DNA of 17,804 nt from UBA724 sp964008075 (GCA_964008075.1 CAXGAP010000025.1:1-17804), one strand, 5' to 3'. Numbered from the stretch's first letter, positions 8,134 through 15,635 are shown. Numbers and translations are program-made. Notes: generated by a model from the sequence alone, not told the origin.

Positions 8134-8933
8134 GTCACTGTCAGGGATACACAAACACCCTCATGCCCACGTACATTCATCACATGTTGATCTGAAAAAA
8201 TAAGATATTGACCCTTCACTCCTTCCAAAGTAGCTGAAAATTGTTTCAGTTTTGTCAGGTTTATGCTTTTTACTGCTGTGGGTGGAGTTTGCAGTGGGAA
8301 ATGCAGCGACATTGTTTTCTCATGTAATACACTACTGGCATAGTCCTTGACTTCGTTTGGAAGGTATGACAAGGCCCGTTTTCTTTCCGCTTCAAGATCA
8401 AGGGGTTCTGGTTTTTGCGTTAACATTTGTCGCCAGTTGGTTTTGTCATTGTATTGAGACTTGAGAGCAACTTCTGTAATACCCGCCAAGTAACGATTTG
8501 GCACCTCCACAATCGGAATAGTTTGATGAGCACCTTGATCAATCCAACGAGTAGGAACTTGTGTTTTTCGCGTAACCCCCACCTTTAAACCACTCGATAC
8601 AGCCAGATATACGATGTGAGGTTGTAATTGCACTTTTTTTTCATAGGCCAAATCACGCTCCTCAATGTCCAGGTGCGCCTGACTGAGTTCTGGACGCATG
8701 ATCCAATCACCAGCACTAGGTGTCTCAAAAAAACAGGACTTGCAAAAACCTTGTCTGAAAATGGGTTGATCGATCCCACAACTCATACAAGAAAATCCTG
8801 TATGGATAAAGGAAAGTGATTTTCCGATAAGATCATTGACACGAACAAAAACCGATGGAAACGTCATGTAGTAATCAATTGGATCATTGATCTGTGTTCT
8901 CATCTTTCGAAAAGGGCCTTCTAACATCATCCT
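8130..8933 (-). CDS. DUF2797 family protein with zinc-binding cysteines
   Basis: This is an uncharacterised protein that I recognise as the DUF2797 type common in flavobacteria. Numbered from the ATG at 8933, four cysteines in two CxxC pairs (C49/C52 and C64/C67, within SCMSCG and FCKSCF) form a probable zinc ribbon. The next domain, VYLAVSSGLKVGVTR (108-122) followed by TRWIDQGA and GITE, resembles the pattern of GIY-YIG nuclease folds (Y, then K-x-G-x-T, then Arg, then Glu); this resemblance is my inference. The track-length start at 8966 adds 11 charged residues but would leave 2 bases to the divergent GH3 start. The 8933 ATG fits the family N-terminus (residues MMLEG..KM) and a near-consensus box TATTTATG (8958-8951, minus), so I prefer it. 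Function is unknown. Confidence 0.82.
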   Translation of the reverse strand, partial: RMMLEGPFRKMRTQINDPIDYYMTFPSVFVRVNDLIGKSLSFIHTGFSCMSCGIDQPIFRQGFCKSCFFETPSAGDWIMRPELSQAHLDIEERDLAYEKKVQLQPHIVYLAVSSGLKVGVTRKTQVPTRWIDQGAHQTIPIVEVPNRYLAGITEVALKSQYNDKTNWRQMLTQKPEPLDLEAERKRALSYLPNEVKDYASSVLHEKTMSLHFPLQTPPTAVKSINLTKLKQFSATLEGVKGQYLIFSDQHVMNVRGHEGVCVSLTVT

Positions 8934-8941
8934 TTTTTCGT

Positions 8942-8949
8942 TATTTTTG
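8942..8949 (+). promoter_or_regulatory. -7 promoter box TATTTTTG for the GH3-family gene
   Basis: This is an exact TAnnTTTG match, 19 bases before the preferred ATG at 8969. No TTG is found at the usual -33 spacing. A minus-strand near-match (TATTTATG, 8958-8951) for the DUF2797 gene lies two bases away, so two back-to-back promoters may be packed here. Confidence 0.4.
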
Positions 8950-8968
8950 TCATAAATATACTCCATTT

Positions 8969-10483
8969 ATGCCCATCCCTTTGCTTCATTCTGTATTGTC
9001 GTGGTTTCTCAAAAAGAGGGTACATCAAATTGAGTTATTTCTTAAATACCCCAACGAAGTACAAAGCGAATTATTAACCAAACTTATCGATCAAGCTAAA
9101 AACACTTGGTTTGGAAAAGAATATGGGTTTTCATCTATCAAATCCTATGAGCGATTTGCAGATCAAGTGCCCATTTCAACCTATGAGGATTTGGCAGAAA
9201 TCATCGCTCGGACACGCAAAGGAGAGCAAAACCTGTTTTGGCCAACATCGATCAAATGGTTTGCCAAATCGAGTGGTACGACCAATGCGAAAAGCAAGTT
9301 TATCCCTGTTTCCAATGAAGCCCTAAACGAATGTCATTTTAAGGCTGGAAAAGACATGTTGAGTTTGTATTTCAACAACAACTCCGACTCCCAACTCTTT
9401 CAAGGAAAAGCATTACGACTTGGTGGTAGTAAGTCTCTTTATGAAGAAAACAATACCTACTTCGGGGACTTATCTGCAATTATTATCGAGAATTTACCCC
9501 TTTGGGCAGAAATTGTGAGCACACCCAGCCATAAGGTCTCAATGATGGAGGAATGGGAAACCAAAATGAAAGCCATCATCAATGCTTGCATCAATGAAGA
9601 CGTCACTTCACTTGCAGGAGTTCCATCGTGGATGCTTGTACTTTTGAAAAAAATTCAAGAACAAACAGGAAAGCAAAATCTTTTGGAACTATGGCCAAAC
9701 GCTGAAGTGTATTTCCACGGAGGTGTGAGTTTTAATCCCTATCGAAACGAATATGAATCTATTTTTCCAACCAATGATTTTAAATACTATGAAATCTACA
9801 ATGCTTCCGAAGGGTTCTTTGGCATTCAAGATCAAAATAATTCTGATGAGCTATTGTTGATGCTTGACTATGGTATTTTTTATGAATTTATACCTATGTG
9901 CACCTATGGTTTACCAAATCAAAAAGTCGTTCGTTTGGCAGAAGTAGAAAAGGATAAAAACTATGCAGTAGTGATCAGTACCAATGCAGGCTTGTGGCGC
10001 TATCAAATTGGAGACACCATTCGCTTTACTTCAACAAGTCCTTATCGATTTAGAATTACAGGACGAACCAAGCACCACATCAATGTTTTTGGAGAAGAAC
10101 TGGTCATTGAAAATGCTGAAACTGCTTTGGCTGATGTGTGCATAACGCATCAAACAGCAGTGATTGACTTTACTGCAGGGCCTGTATTTATGGACGGAAA
10201 GAGCAAAGGAAAACACGAGTGGATAGTGGAATTTAAATCACCTCCTAAAAATATTGATCAATTCATGAGTGATCTTGATGCTCGATTGCAAGAGTTGAAT
10301 TCTGACTATGAAGCCAAGCGTTACAAAAACATGACCCTTGATCCTCTTGAAATTCATGTGGGCAGAGCCAATCTATTTCATGACTGGCTAAAGGAAAGAA
10401 ACAAGCTCGGAGGGCAAAATAAAATCCCACGCCTGTCCAACAGTCGAGAGTTTATTGATGTTTTACTTGAAATGAATTGTTAA
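8969..10483 (+). CDS. GH3-family adenylate-forming acyl-acid amido synthetase-like enzyme
   Basis: GH3 proteins belong to the ANL superfamily; the plant ones adenylate auxin or jasmonate and join it to an amino acid, while the bacterial ones have no settled role. The 504-residue product shows the ATP-binding motifs: SSGTTNAKSKFIP (101-113), YNASEG (277-282), WRYQIGDTIRF (343-353) and ITGRTKHHINVFGEEL (363-378), plus the C-terminal GGQNKIPRLSN (481-491). These suggest an active adenylating enzyme. The open frame extends 25 codons further upstream, but MPIPLLHSVLSW is the family-like N-terminus and the longer start would run through the promoter region and into the divergent gene. It ends with a stop codon shared in antisense with clpX. 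The family is secure; the substrate and reaction in this organism are unknown. Confidence 0.9.
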   Translation: MPIPLLHSVLSWFLKKRVHQIELFLKYPNEVQSELLTKLIDQAKNTWFGKEYGFSSIKSYERFADQVPISTYEDLAEIIARTRKGEQNLFWPTSIKWFAKSSGTTNAKSKFIPVSNEALNECHFKAGKDMLSLYFNNNSDSQLFQGKALRLGGSKSLYEENNTYFGDLSAIIIENLPLWAEIVSTPSHKVSMMEEWETKMKAIINACINEDVTSLAGVPSWMLVLLKKIQEQTGKQNLLELWPNAEVYFHGGVSFNPYRNEYESIFPTNDFKYYEIYNASEGFFGIQDQNNSDELLLMLDYGIFYEFIPMCTYGLPNQKVVRLAEVEKDKNYAVVISTNAGLWRYQIGDTIRFTSTSPYRFRITGRTKHHINVFGEELVIENAETALADVCITHQTAVIDFTAGPVFMDGKSKGKHEWIVEFKSPPKNIDQFMSDLDARLQELNSDYEAKRYKNMTLDPLEIHVGRANLFHDWLKERNKLGGQNKIPRLSNSREFIDVLLEMNC

Positions 10484-11709
10484 GAAACCGCCTTCAGTGC
10501 TTGCAGTTTTGACTTGTTGAGCTTGTTGACTGCATAGGTTTTGGACACTCGAAATTGCTTTTCGCCAGACCCTGGAAGTTCAAACATCGCATCTGTAAGT
10601 ACAGCCTCACAAAGAGAGCGCAACCCACGTGCGCCCAACTTATACTCCACTGCTTTTTCAACAATAAAGTCGAGTGCTCCATCTGAAATACTAAAATCAA
10701 TTTCATCTAAAGCAAAAAGGGCAACATACTGTTTAATAATTGCATTTTTGGGTTCTGTCAAGATCGCTCGTAATGTTTTTTCGTCTAGAGAATCCATGTG
10801 CGTTAACACTGGCAAGCGCCCAATGATTTCAGGAATCAATCCAAATGCCTTTAAATCTGATGGAACAAGATAGGAGAGTAAGTTGTTTGATGCATCATAA
10901 TGATCCCCTTCTTTGGCGGCACTATAGCCAACAGACTGCATATTGAGCCTTTTGGAAATATGTTTTTCAATACCATCAAAAGCACCACCTGCAACAAACA
11001 AGATGTGCTCTGTATTGATTTCAATGAATTTCTGATCTGGGTGTTTCCTGCCTCCTTTTGGTGGCACATTGACAACAGTCCCTTCCAACAACTTCAACAA
11101 TGCTTGCTGTACCCCTTCTCCCGACACATCACGTGTGATGGAAGGGTTGTCGCTTTTACGAGCAATCTTATCGATTTCGTCGATAAATACAATGCCTTTT
11201 TCAGCTTTGCTTTGGTCGTAGTCGGCTCCCTGAAGAAGTCGAGTTAGAATGCTCTCCACATCCTCTCCAACATAACCTGCCTCTGTCAAAACAGTAGCAT
11301 CGACTATCGCCAAGGGCACATTGAGCATTTTTGCTATCGTTTTGGCGATCAGTGTTTTCCCTGTTCCTGTTTCTCCAACCATCAGTACATTGCTCTTTTG
11401 AATTTCAACGTCGCTTTTTGACTGAAGCAAACGTTTGTAATGATTGTAAACAGCAACAGACATCACCTTTTTGGTATAGTCCTGACCAATCACATAGTCA
11501 TCCAAAAATAGTTTGATTTGCTTAGGGTTACCTAGAGAAATATCGTCTTTGTTGGCCTCAACGACTTTGTGTGTTGATTCCTCTACAATAATGCCATTGG
11601 CTTGCTCGATACAGCGATCGCAAATATGCGCATCCAAACCTGCAATTAACAGATTTGTATCGTCTTTCTTTTTTCCACAAAAAGAGCAGGTAAGTTCTTT
11701 GTTTTCCAT
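10480..11709 (-). CDS. clpX: ATP-dependent Clp protease ATPase subunit ClpX
   Basis: ClpX is the AAA+ unfoldase that recognises degradation tags, unfolds proteins and feeds them into ClpP. The 409-residue product has the N-terminal zinc-binding domain (C8, C11, C30, C33), Walker A GETGTGKT (112-119), the pore loop GYVG (145-148), Walker B IVFIDEID (173-180), the IPEIIGRLP sensor/arginine-finger region (292-300) and sensor-2 GARGLR (359-364). The segment in the place of the ClpP-docking IGF loop reads SVGYSA (259-264), a variant I believe is usual in Bacteroidota. It follows clpP with 4 bases between them, so the two are co-transcribed. Its TAA shares the palindromic TTAA with the stop of the convergent GH3 gene. 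Confidence 0.98.
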   Translation of the reverse strand: MENKELTCSFCGKKKDDTNLLIAGLDAHICDRCIEQANGIIVEESTHKVVEANKDDISLGNPKQIKLFLDDYVIGQDYTKKVMSVAVYNHYKRLLQSKSDVEIQKSNVLMVGETGTGKTLIAKTIAKMLNVPLAIVDATVLTEAGYVGEDVESILTRLLQGADYDQSKAEKGIVFIDEIDKIARKSDNPSITRDVSGEGVQQALLKLLEGTVVNVPPKGGRKHPDQKFIEINTEHILFVAGGAFDGIEKHISKRLNMQSVGYSAAKEGDHYDASNNLLSYLVPSDLKAFGLIPEIIGRLPVLTHMDSLDEKTLRAILTEPKNAIIKQYVALFALDEIDFSISDGALDFIVEKAVEYKLGARGLRSLCEAVLTDAMFELPGSGEKQFRVSKTYAVNKLNKSKLQALKAVS

Positions 11710-11713
11710 GGGT

Positions 11714-12373
11714 TTAATCTCTGACTAGGACTTCGTCTATCATTCCATATTTCTTTGCTTCGGGAGCCTTCATCCAGTAATCTCGATCAGAGTCTTCATA
11801 GACCTTATCGTATTTTTGGCCAGAATGCTTGGCAATAATTTCGTAGAGTTCTTTTTTAAGCTTTAAAATCTCACGTGCTGTAATTTCAATGTCCGATGCC
11901 TGACCTTGCGCACCACCCAAGGGTTGGTGAATCATCACGCGCGAATGTGTGAGTCCTGATCGTTTTCCATCTGCACCAGCACATAGAAGCACAGCAGCCA
12001 TAGAAGCAGCAATTCCAGTGCAAATCGTTGCCACGTCAGGGCCTATAAACTGCATTGTATCATAGATTCCCAAACCAGCATATACCCCTCCTCCAGGCGA
12101 GTTGATATAGATTTGGATATCTTTGGTTTTGTCGGTGCTTTCCAAAAACAGCAATTGTGCCTGAATAATGTTGGCTACACTATCGTTAATGGCTGTTCCC
12201 AAAAAAATGATGCGATCCATCATTAAACGAGAGAAAACATCCATTTGGGCAACATTCATTTGGCGTTCTTCAATAATATATGGCGTCATACTACTCACCA
12301 ATTGATCGTAGTATAAGCTATTGATTCCGTGGTGTTGAATAGCGTATTTTTTAAACTCTTTCGCGTGGTCCAT
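11714..12373 (-). CDS. clpP: ATP-dependent Clp protease proteolytic subunit ClpP
   Basis: ClpP forms the double-heptamer protease chamber that works with ClpX in the cytoplasm. The 219-residue product has the catalytic triad at the canonical spacing: S124 in GIAASMAAVLL, H149 in MIHQPLGG and D198 in SDRDYWM, the same distances as S97/H122/D171 in mature E. coli ClpP. NSPGGGVYAGLGIYDTM (91-107) lines the substrate channel. The N-terminal 25 or so residues before the mature fold may be removed as a propeptide, as in E. coli. It lies between tig and clpX in the classical order, with a weak box TATCTTTA (12397-12390, minus) in the 30-bp gap before it. Confidence 0.98.
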   Translation of the reverse strand: MDHAKEFKKYAIQHHGINSLYYDQLVSSMTPYIIEERQMNVAQMDVFSRLMMDRIIFLGTAINDSVANIIQAQLLFLESTDKTKDIQIYINSPGGGVYAGLGIYDTMQFIGPDVATICTGIAASMAAVLLCAGADGKRSGLTHSRVMIHQPLGGAQGQASDIEITAREILKLKKELYEIIAKHSGQKYDKVYEDSDRDYWMKAPEAKKYGMIDEVLVRD

Positions 12374-12403
12374 TGTACTTGTTATGTTTTAAAGATAGAC
12401 AAT

Positions 12404-13723
12404 TTATGATTTATAAGCTTGCTTTACAAAATCTTCATAGCTTACTTTCTTGGTCTTTAGGTTGGCTTCGGCTCGAAACAAATCAATCATTTTCTTGCTC
12501 ATTAACTGATCAGAAATACGTTTAACCTCATCCTGATTCCCAAGGATTCGCTCTGAAATATCGTTGAGCTCTTTATCGGAAACATCTGTGCGCCCAAACT
12601 GTGTCATTTGATCTTTGATCATGTCTTTAGCAAAGGTGACAATTTGCTCACGATCGATTGTCAATTCATATTGCTCTCTTAGTTTCGCCTCGATCAATTG
12701 ATATCGAATGCCGCGCTCTGCTTTGTCATACTCCTCAGCTGCTTGTTCTTCAGTGATGGGATTCTCACCAGAAGTTTGCATCCATTTTTTCAAAAAGGTA
12801 GCAGGTAAATCAAATTTTGTGTTGTCAATCAGTGATTCTGTTACATCGTTTAGCATTTTTTGATCTGATTGGTTTGAAAATTGACGTTCTGCATCTGCAT
12901 TAAGTTTTTCTTTGAGTTCCGATACTGTTTTTACAGAGTCTTTCCCCTTGACTTTGTCAAAAAATTCTTGATCCATGTCTGCGAGTTCCCTACGATTGAT
13001 TTCTTCAATCGTACAATTAACAGCGATCGACAGGCCATGCGCCTTGTCGTGATTAACCCCCAGTACATGCATCAATTTGTGATTGTCGGCAAAAAGCCCT
13101 TTGGTTTTGAGTTCGATTGTGTCGCCAACTTTGGCACCCATCAATTTTTTCTTTTGGGCTTTGCTTTTGATATCGTCAATCGAAAGTGTGGATTTATTAT
13201 CTATATCCTCTGCAGCAAACTGTGCTGTGATCTCCACGCCGTCAACGACAGTACCTTCCACATGCAGACTTCCATATTGACTGCGCATCCGCTCAATTTG
13301 CTTATCAATGGTTTCGTCATCTACAGTAATTTCATAGAAAGTAATTGCTTTACGACATTTGAGCTTGACTTCAAATGATGGACTCAAACCCAATTCAAAA
13401 TCGAACAGCATGGTATCGGCACCCCAATCAAAATCATCTCTTTCGACTGGAATGGGGTTGCCCAATAGCGCAATTTTTTCTTTGCTAATGTAGTTGGTTA
13501 ATGACTCTTGCAGCATTTTGTTTGTCTCATCAGCTTTCACAGCTGCGCCATATTGTTTCTTGATCAATCCCATCGGAACATTCCCTTTGCGAAATCCAGG
13601 GATATCTGCTCGTTTGCGATAGGAAGTCAGAACCGAATCAATTTTAGGTGTGAGTTCTGCTTTATCGATAGCAATTGTAATGACAGCATTTAGGGCATCA
13701 ACGTCTTTACGCGTTACTTGCAT
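12404..13723 (-). CDS. tig: Trigger factor, ribosome-associated chaperone
   Basis: Trigger factor sits at the ribosome exit tunnel and shields nascent chains. The 439-residue product starts at the ATG at 13723 (MQVTRKDVDALN). It carries the ribosome-docking signature GFRKGNVP (43-50), a middle FKBP-like domain of about residues 150-240 whose sequence is strongly diverged, and a long helical C-terminal arm. The frame continues upstream to a TTG at 13747, but that codon lies inside the promoter's -7 box, so the ATG is preferred. It begins the tig-clpP-clpX chaperone-protease set, which links nascent-chain folding with degradation. The diverged middle domain makes prolyl isomerase activity doubtful; this is typical of the family in Bacteroidota as I remember it. 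Confidence 0.96.
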   Translation of the reverse strand: MQVTRKDVDALNAVITIAIDKAELTPKIDSVLTSYRKRADIPGFRKGNVPMGLIKKQYGAAVKADETNKMLQESLTNYISKEKIALLGNPIPVERDDFDWGADTMLFDFELGLSPSFEVKLKCRKAITFYEITVDDETIDKQIERMRSQYGSLHVEGTVVDGVEITAQFAAEDIDNKSTLSIDDIKSKAQKKKLMGAKVGDTIELKTKGLFADNHKLMHVLGVNHDKAHGLSIAVNCTIEEINRRELADMDQEFFDKVKGKDSVKTVSELKEKLNADAERQFSNQSDQKMLNDVTESLIDNTKFDLPATFLKKWMQTSGENPITEEQAAEEYDKAERGIRYQLIEAKLREQYELTIDREQIVTFAKDMIKDQMTQFGRTDVSDKELNDISERILGNQDEVKRISDQLMSKKMIDLFRAEANLKTKKVSYEDFVKQAYKS

Positions 13724-13744
13724 AGCATTTTGTTTATGGAAGCG

Positions 13745-13775
13745 CAAAAATACTTTTTTTCTCGCCCTTTAGCAA
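13745..13775 (-). promoter_or_regulatory. tig promoter: TTG - 20 bases - TATTTTTG
   Basis: On the minus strand a TTG (13775-13773) is followed after exactly 20 bases by TATTTTTG (13752-13745), matching both boxes of the Bacteroidota housekeeping promoter (TTG, about 19-23 bases, TAnnTTTG). The -7 box ends 21 bases before the tig ATG. The -33 element lies within the last codons of the upstream hydrolase gene. This gives tig-clpP-clpX a start of its own inside the longer pdxJ-led block. Confidence 0.65.
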
Positions 13776-14539
13776 GACCTACAGGTTCCTAAAAAATCTG
13801 CTATCTCGGCAGCAAAGGCAACAGGGTTTTCAGCATGAAGCCAATGCCCTGCTTTAGAGATGGTTTTGATAAGCGATTGGGGGAAAATCTGGGTGATGTG
13901 GGCATGATCATCTGGCAGAATATAATCGGAATGTTCACCTGCCAAAAACAGTGTTGGCCCATCATAATTCGCAACGGAAGACGTCATGACTTCTCCTAAC
14001 TTAGCTTTCAACACTGGTACATTCACTCGCAATGCAAAGCCATCGTCAGTGCGATAAAGATTTTTGAGCAAAAACAGTCTTGTACCCTCATCACTTACAA
14101 AACGACTGAGTCGTTGATTGGCATCCCCTCGCGATTTGGGGGTGTGGGTGTGTAAATCCATCAACCCCTCCAAAATATGATCGTGGTGAGGTGGATAGTC
14201 TTTGGGAGCAATATCAGCAATGATGAGCCTTTCAACTTTCGCTGCATGAGTGGTTGCAAAGTGCATTGCTAATTTACCTCCCATCGAGTGCCCTAACAGG
14301 ACAACACTCGCCAGTTGGTGGTGTTGACAATAGGCTGTTAAATCCTCTGCCATGTGATCATATGAAAATGCATCGCTGTGAAAACTTCTGCCATGATTTC
14401 GCAAGTCGATTAGGTGTACCTCAAAATGCGCTGCCCACAACTTGCCTATGGTACGCCAATTGTCGGACATCCCCAAAAAACCGTGCAAAACCAACAAAGG
14501 CTTTCCTTTTCCTAGGATTTGACTGTGAAGCAAGCTCAT
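13769..14539 (-). CDS. Alpha/beta hydrolase, YbfF-like esterase
   Basis: This is a cytoplasmic alpha/beta-hydrolase of 256 residues with no signal peptide. The oxyanion region is LHGFLGMSDNW (18-28), the nucleophile elbow is GHSMGG with S85, and the catalytic histidine is H232 in KAGHWLHAENP. Two aspartates could complete the triad: D109 in IIADIAPKDY, which has the spacing I recall for the unusual Asp in E. coli YbfF, and D205 in GEHSDYILPDD, the usual position. YbfF-type enzymes hydrolyse short acyl esters and acyl-CoAs in vitro, but the natural substrate is unknown. Its ATG overlaps the pdxJ stop (ATGA), so it is translationally coupled to pdxJ. Confidence 0.87.
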   Translation of the reverse strand: MSLLHSQILGKGKPLLVLHGFLGMSDNWRTIGKLWAAHFEVHLIDLRNHGRSFHSDAFSYDHMAEDLTAYCQHHQLASVVLLGHSMGGKLAMHFATTHAAKVERLIIADIAPKDYPPHHDHILEGLMDLHTHTPKSRGDANQRLSRFVSDEGTRLFLLKNLYRTDDGFALRVNVPVLKAKLGEVMTSSVANYDGPTLFLAGEHSDYILPDDHAHITQIFPQSLIKTISKAGHWLHAENPVAFAAEIADFLGTCRSC

Positions 14540-15249
14540 GTGAGTTTGGCTCGATATTGATTGATCACATTTTCGAGTCCAAAATACAAGGATTCACAAA
14601 TGAGAGCATGACCAATAGATACTTCCAAAAGATTTGGGATATACTGATGAAAGTATGCAATGTTTTCCAAACTCAGGTCATGTCCAGCATTGAGGCCAAT
14701 TTCGAATTCATTTGCTCGTGTTGCTGCTTCAACATAAGGTGCAATGGCAGTTTCTGGGTTTTTGGGAAATCCGCTTGCATAGGCCTCTGTGTAGAGTTCA
14801 ATGCGATCTGTACCAGTTGCTTTGGCACCATCTAGTTGCTTTAGGTCAGGATCGAGAAAAATAGACGTTCGGATGCCATTGCTTTTGCATTCTTGGATTA
14901 CTTCTGTTAAAAATGATTGATGCCTGATGGTGTCCCAACCTGCATTGGAAGTGATGGCATCCTCTGCATCAGGAACGAATGTGACTTGATCGGGTTTGAC
15001 AGCCAATACGAGTTCAATAAATTTAGGAACAGGGTTTCCCTCAATATTGAGTTCGGTTTTTACCGCCTTTTTAAGATCGTGTGCATCTTGATATCGAATG
15101 TGTCGCTCATCAGGACGAGGATGTATCGTAATTCCTTGCGCACCAAATCCTTCAATATCTTGGGCTGTTTGAATCAGATTTGGCATATCACCTCCACGAG
15201 CATTTCGCAAGGTGGCAATCTTATTGACATTCACACTTAAGCTGGTCAT
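14536..15249 (-). CDS. pdxJ: Pyridoxine 5'-phosphate synthase PdxJ
   Basis: PdxJ condenses 1-deoxyxylulose 5-phosphate with 3-amino-2-oxopropyl phosphate to form pyridoxine 5'-phosphate, the last ring-forming step of the DXP-dependent vitamin B6 pathway. The 237-residue TIM barrel has the expected residues: SVNVNKIATLRNARGG at the N-terminus with the substrate Asn, H43 in ITIHPRPDERHI, E70 in LNIEGNP, and H190 in GLNAGHDLS. Length and motifs match the family. It leads the minus-strand block and is coupled to the hydrolase that follows. An exact -7 box lies 14 bases upstream of its ATG. The other B6 genes are not in this window. Confidence 0.97.
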   Translation of the reverse strand: MTSLSVNVNKIATLRNARGGDMPNLIQTAQDIEGFGAQGITIHPRPDERHIRYQDAHDLKKAVKTELNIEGNPVPKFIELVLAVKPDQVTFVPDAEDAITSNAGWDTIRHQSFLTEVIQECKSNGIRTSIFLDPDLKQLDGAKATGTDRIELYTEAYASGFPKNPETAIAPYVEAATRANEFEIGLNAGHDLSLENIAYFHQYIPNLLEVSIGHALICESLYFGLENVINQYRAKLT

Positions 15250-15263
15250 TTTCTTTTTTTTAG

Positions 15264-15271
15264 CAAAAATA
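15264..15271 (-). promoter_or_regulatory. -7 promoter box TATTTTTG for pdxJ
   Basis: The plus strand reads CAAAAATA, so the minus strand has TATTTTTG, an exact TAnnTTTG match. It ends 14 bases before the pdxJ ATG, within the 71-bp divergent gap. No TTG is found at the usual -33 distance on this strand. Confidence 0.45.
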
Positions 15272-15320
15272 CATCGAATAGAGCGGTTTGTCCACTTTTT
15301 TCGTTATTTTGGCTATAGTT

Positions 15321-15629
15321 ATGCAAGAAATCTCTGTTTATCAAAACCTTTCAAAACTTTCGATTCGCAAAAGTAAAGTTGATTTTTTGTTGACAGAACT
15401 CACGCAACTCCTAGAAGCTAGTAGAGTGGAAATCACAAGTCTTCGTCTTGAGCGTCAACATGAGGAATGGATTGATATACTGCTGACTGTTGATGCACAA
15501 GACCTCAAGCATCTTCTCCCTACACTTCGTCGTTTTGGTTATGAAGTTATGAGCAAACACATAGAAGACGATTTGCAAGATAAATTACAGGAGCATGCCT
15601 CATATTTAGACAAATACCTTTCGATGTAG
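15321..15629 (+). CDS. Short ACT-like protein, C-terminal part of the flavobacterial CBS-domain protein
   Basis: This is a small protein of 102 residues with no firm function. Its second half, from LRRFGYEVM through to LDKYLSM at the C-terminus, and the preceding ILLTVDAQDLKHLLPT match, from memory, the last domain of a roughly 220-residue flavobacterial protein that has two CBS domains followed by an ACT-like region. In relatives that gene sits, as here, between pdxJ and nadK. Here the CBS domains are absent: only 71 bp separate this ATG from pdxJ, too little for a hidden upstream part. The alternating strand/helix pattern fits a single ACT-type fold. The reading frame continues upstream to a TTG at 15288, but the ATG at 15321 is more likely. 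It ends 6 bases before nadK and is probably its operon partner. Confidence 0.75.
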   Translation: MQEISVYQNLSKLSIRKSKVDFLLTELTQLLEASRVEITSLRLERQHEEWIDILLTVDAQDLKHLLPTLRRFGYEVMSKHIEDDLQDKLQEHASYLDKYLSM

Positions 15630-15635
15630 TCGCCC

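Noticed and set aside
8894..8968. 25-residue N-terminal extension of the GH3 protein
   Set aside because: It would overlap the divergent DUF2797 gene and its promoter region, and the ATG at 8969 matches the family start and lies 19 bases after a -7 box.
12881..13378. 165-codon open frame on the plus strand
   Set aside because: Entirely antisense to trigger factor. The Phe/Cys/Ile-rich product looks like the complement of a charged helical protein.
13724..13747. Upstream TTG start extending trigger factor by 8 residues
   Set aside because: The TTG lies within the exact -7 box of the tig promoter, and the added residues have no counterpart in the family N-terminus.
14254..14835. 193-codon open frame on the plus strand
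   Set aside because: It lies antisense across the alpha/beta hydrolase and pdxJ, both of which have full family motifs. The translation is Cys-, Ser- and Phe-rich without recognisable features, so it is a shadow frame.
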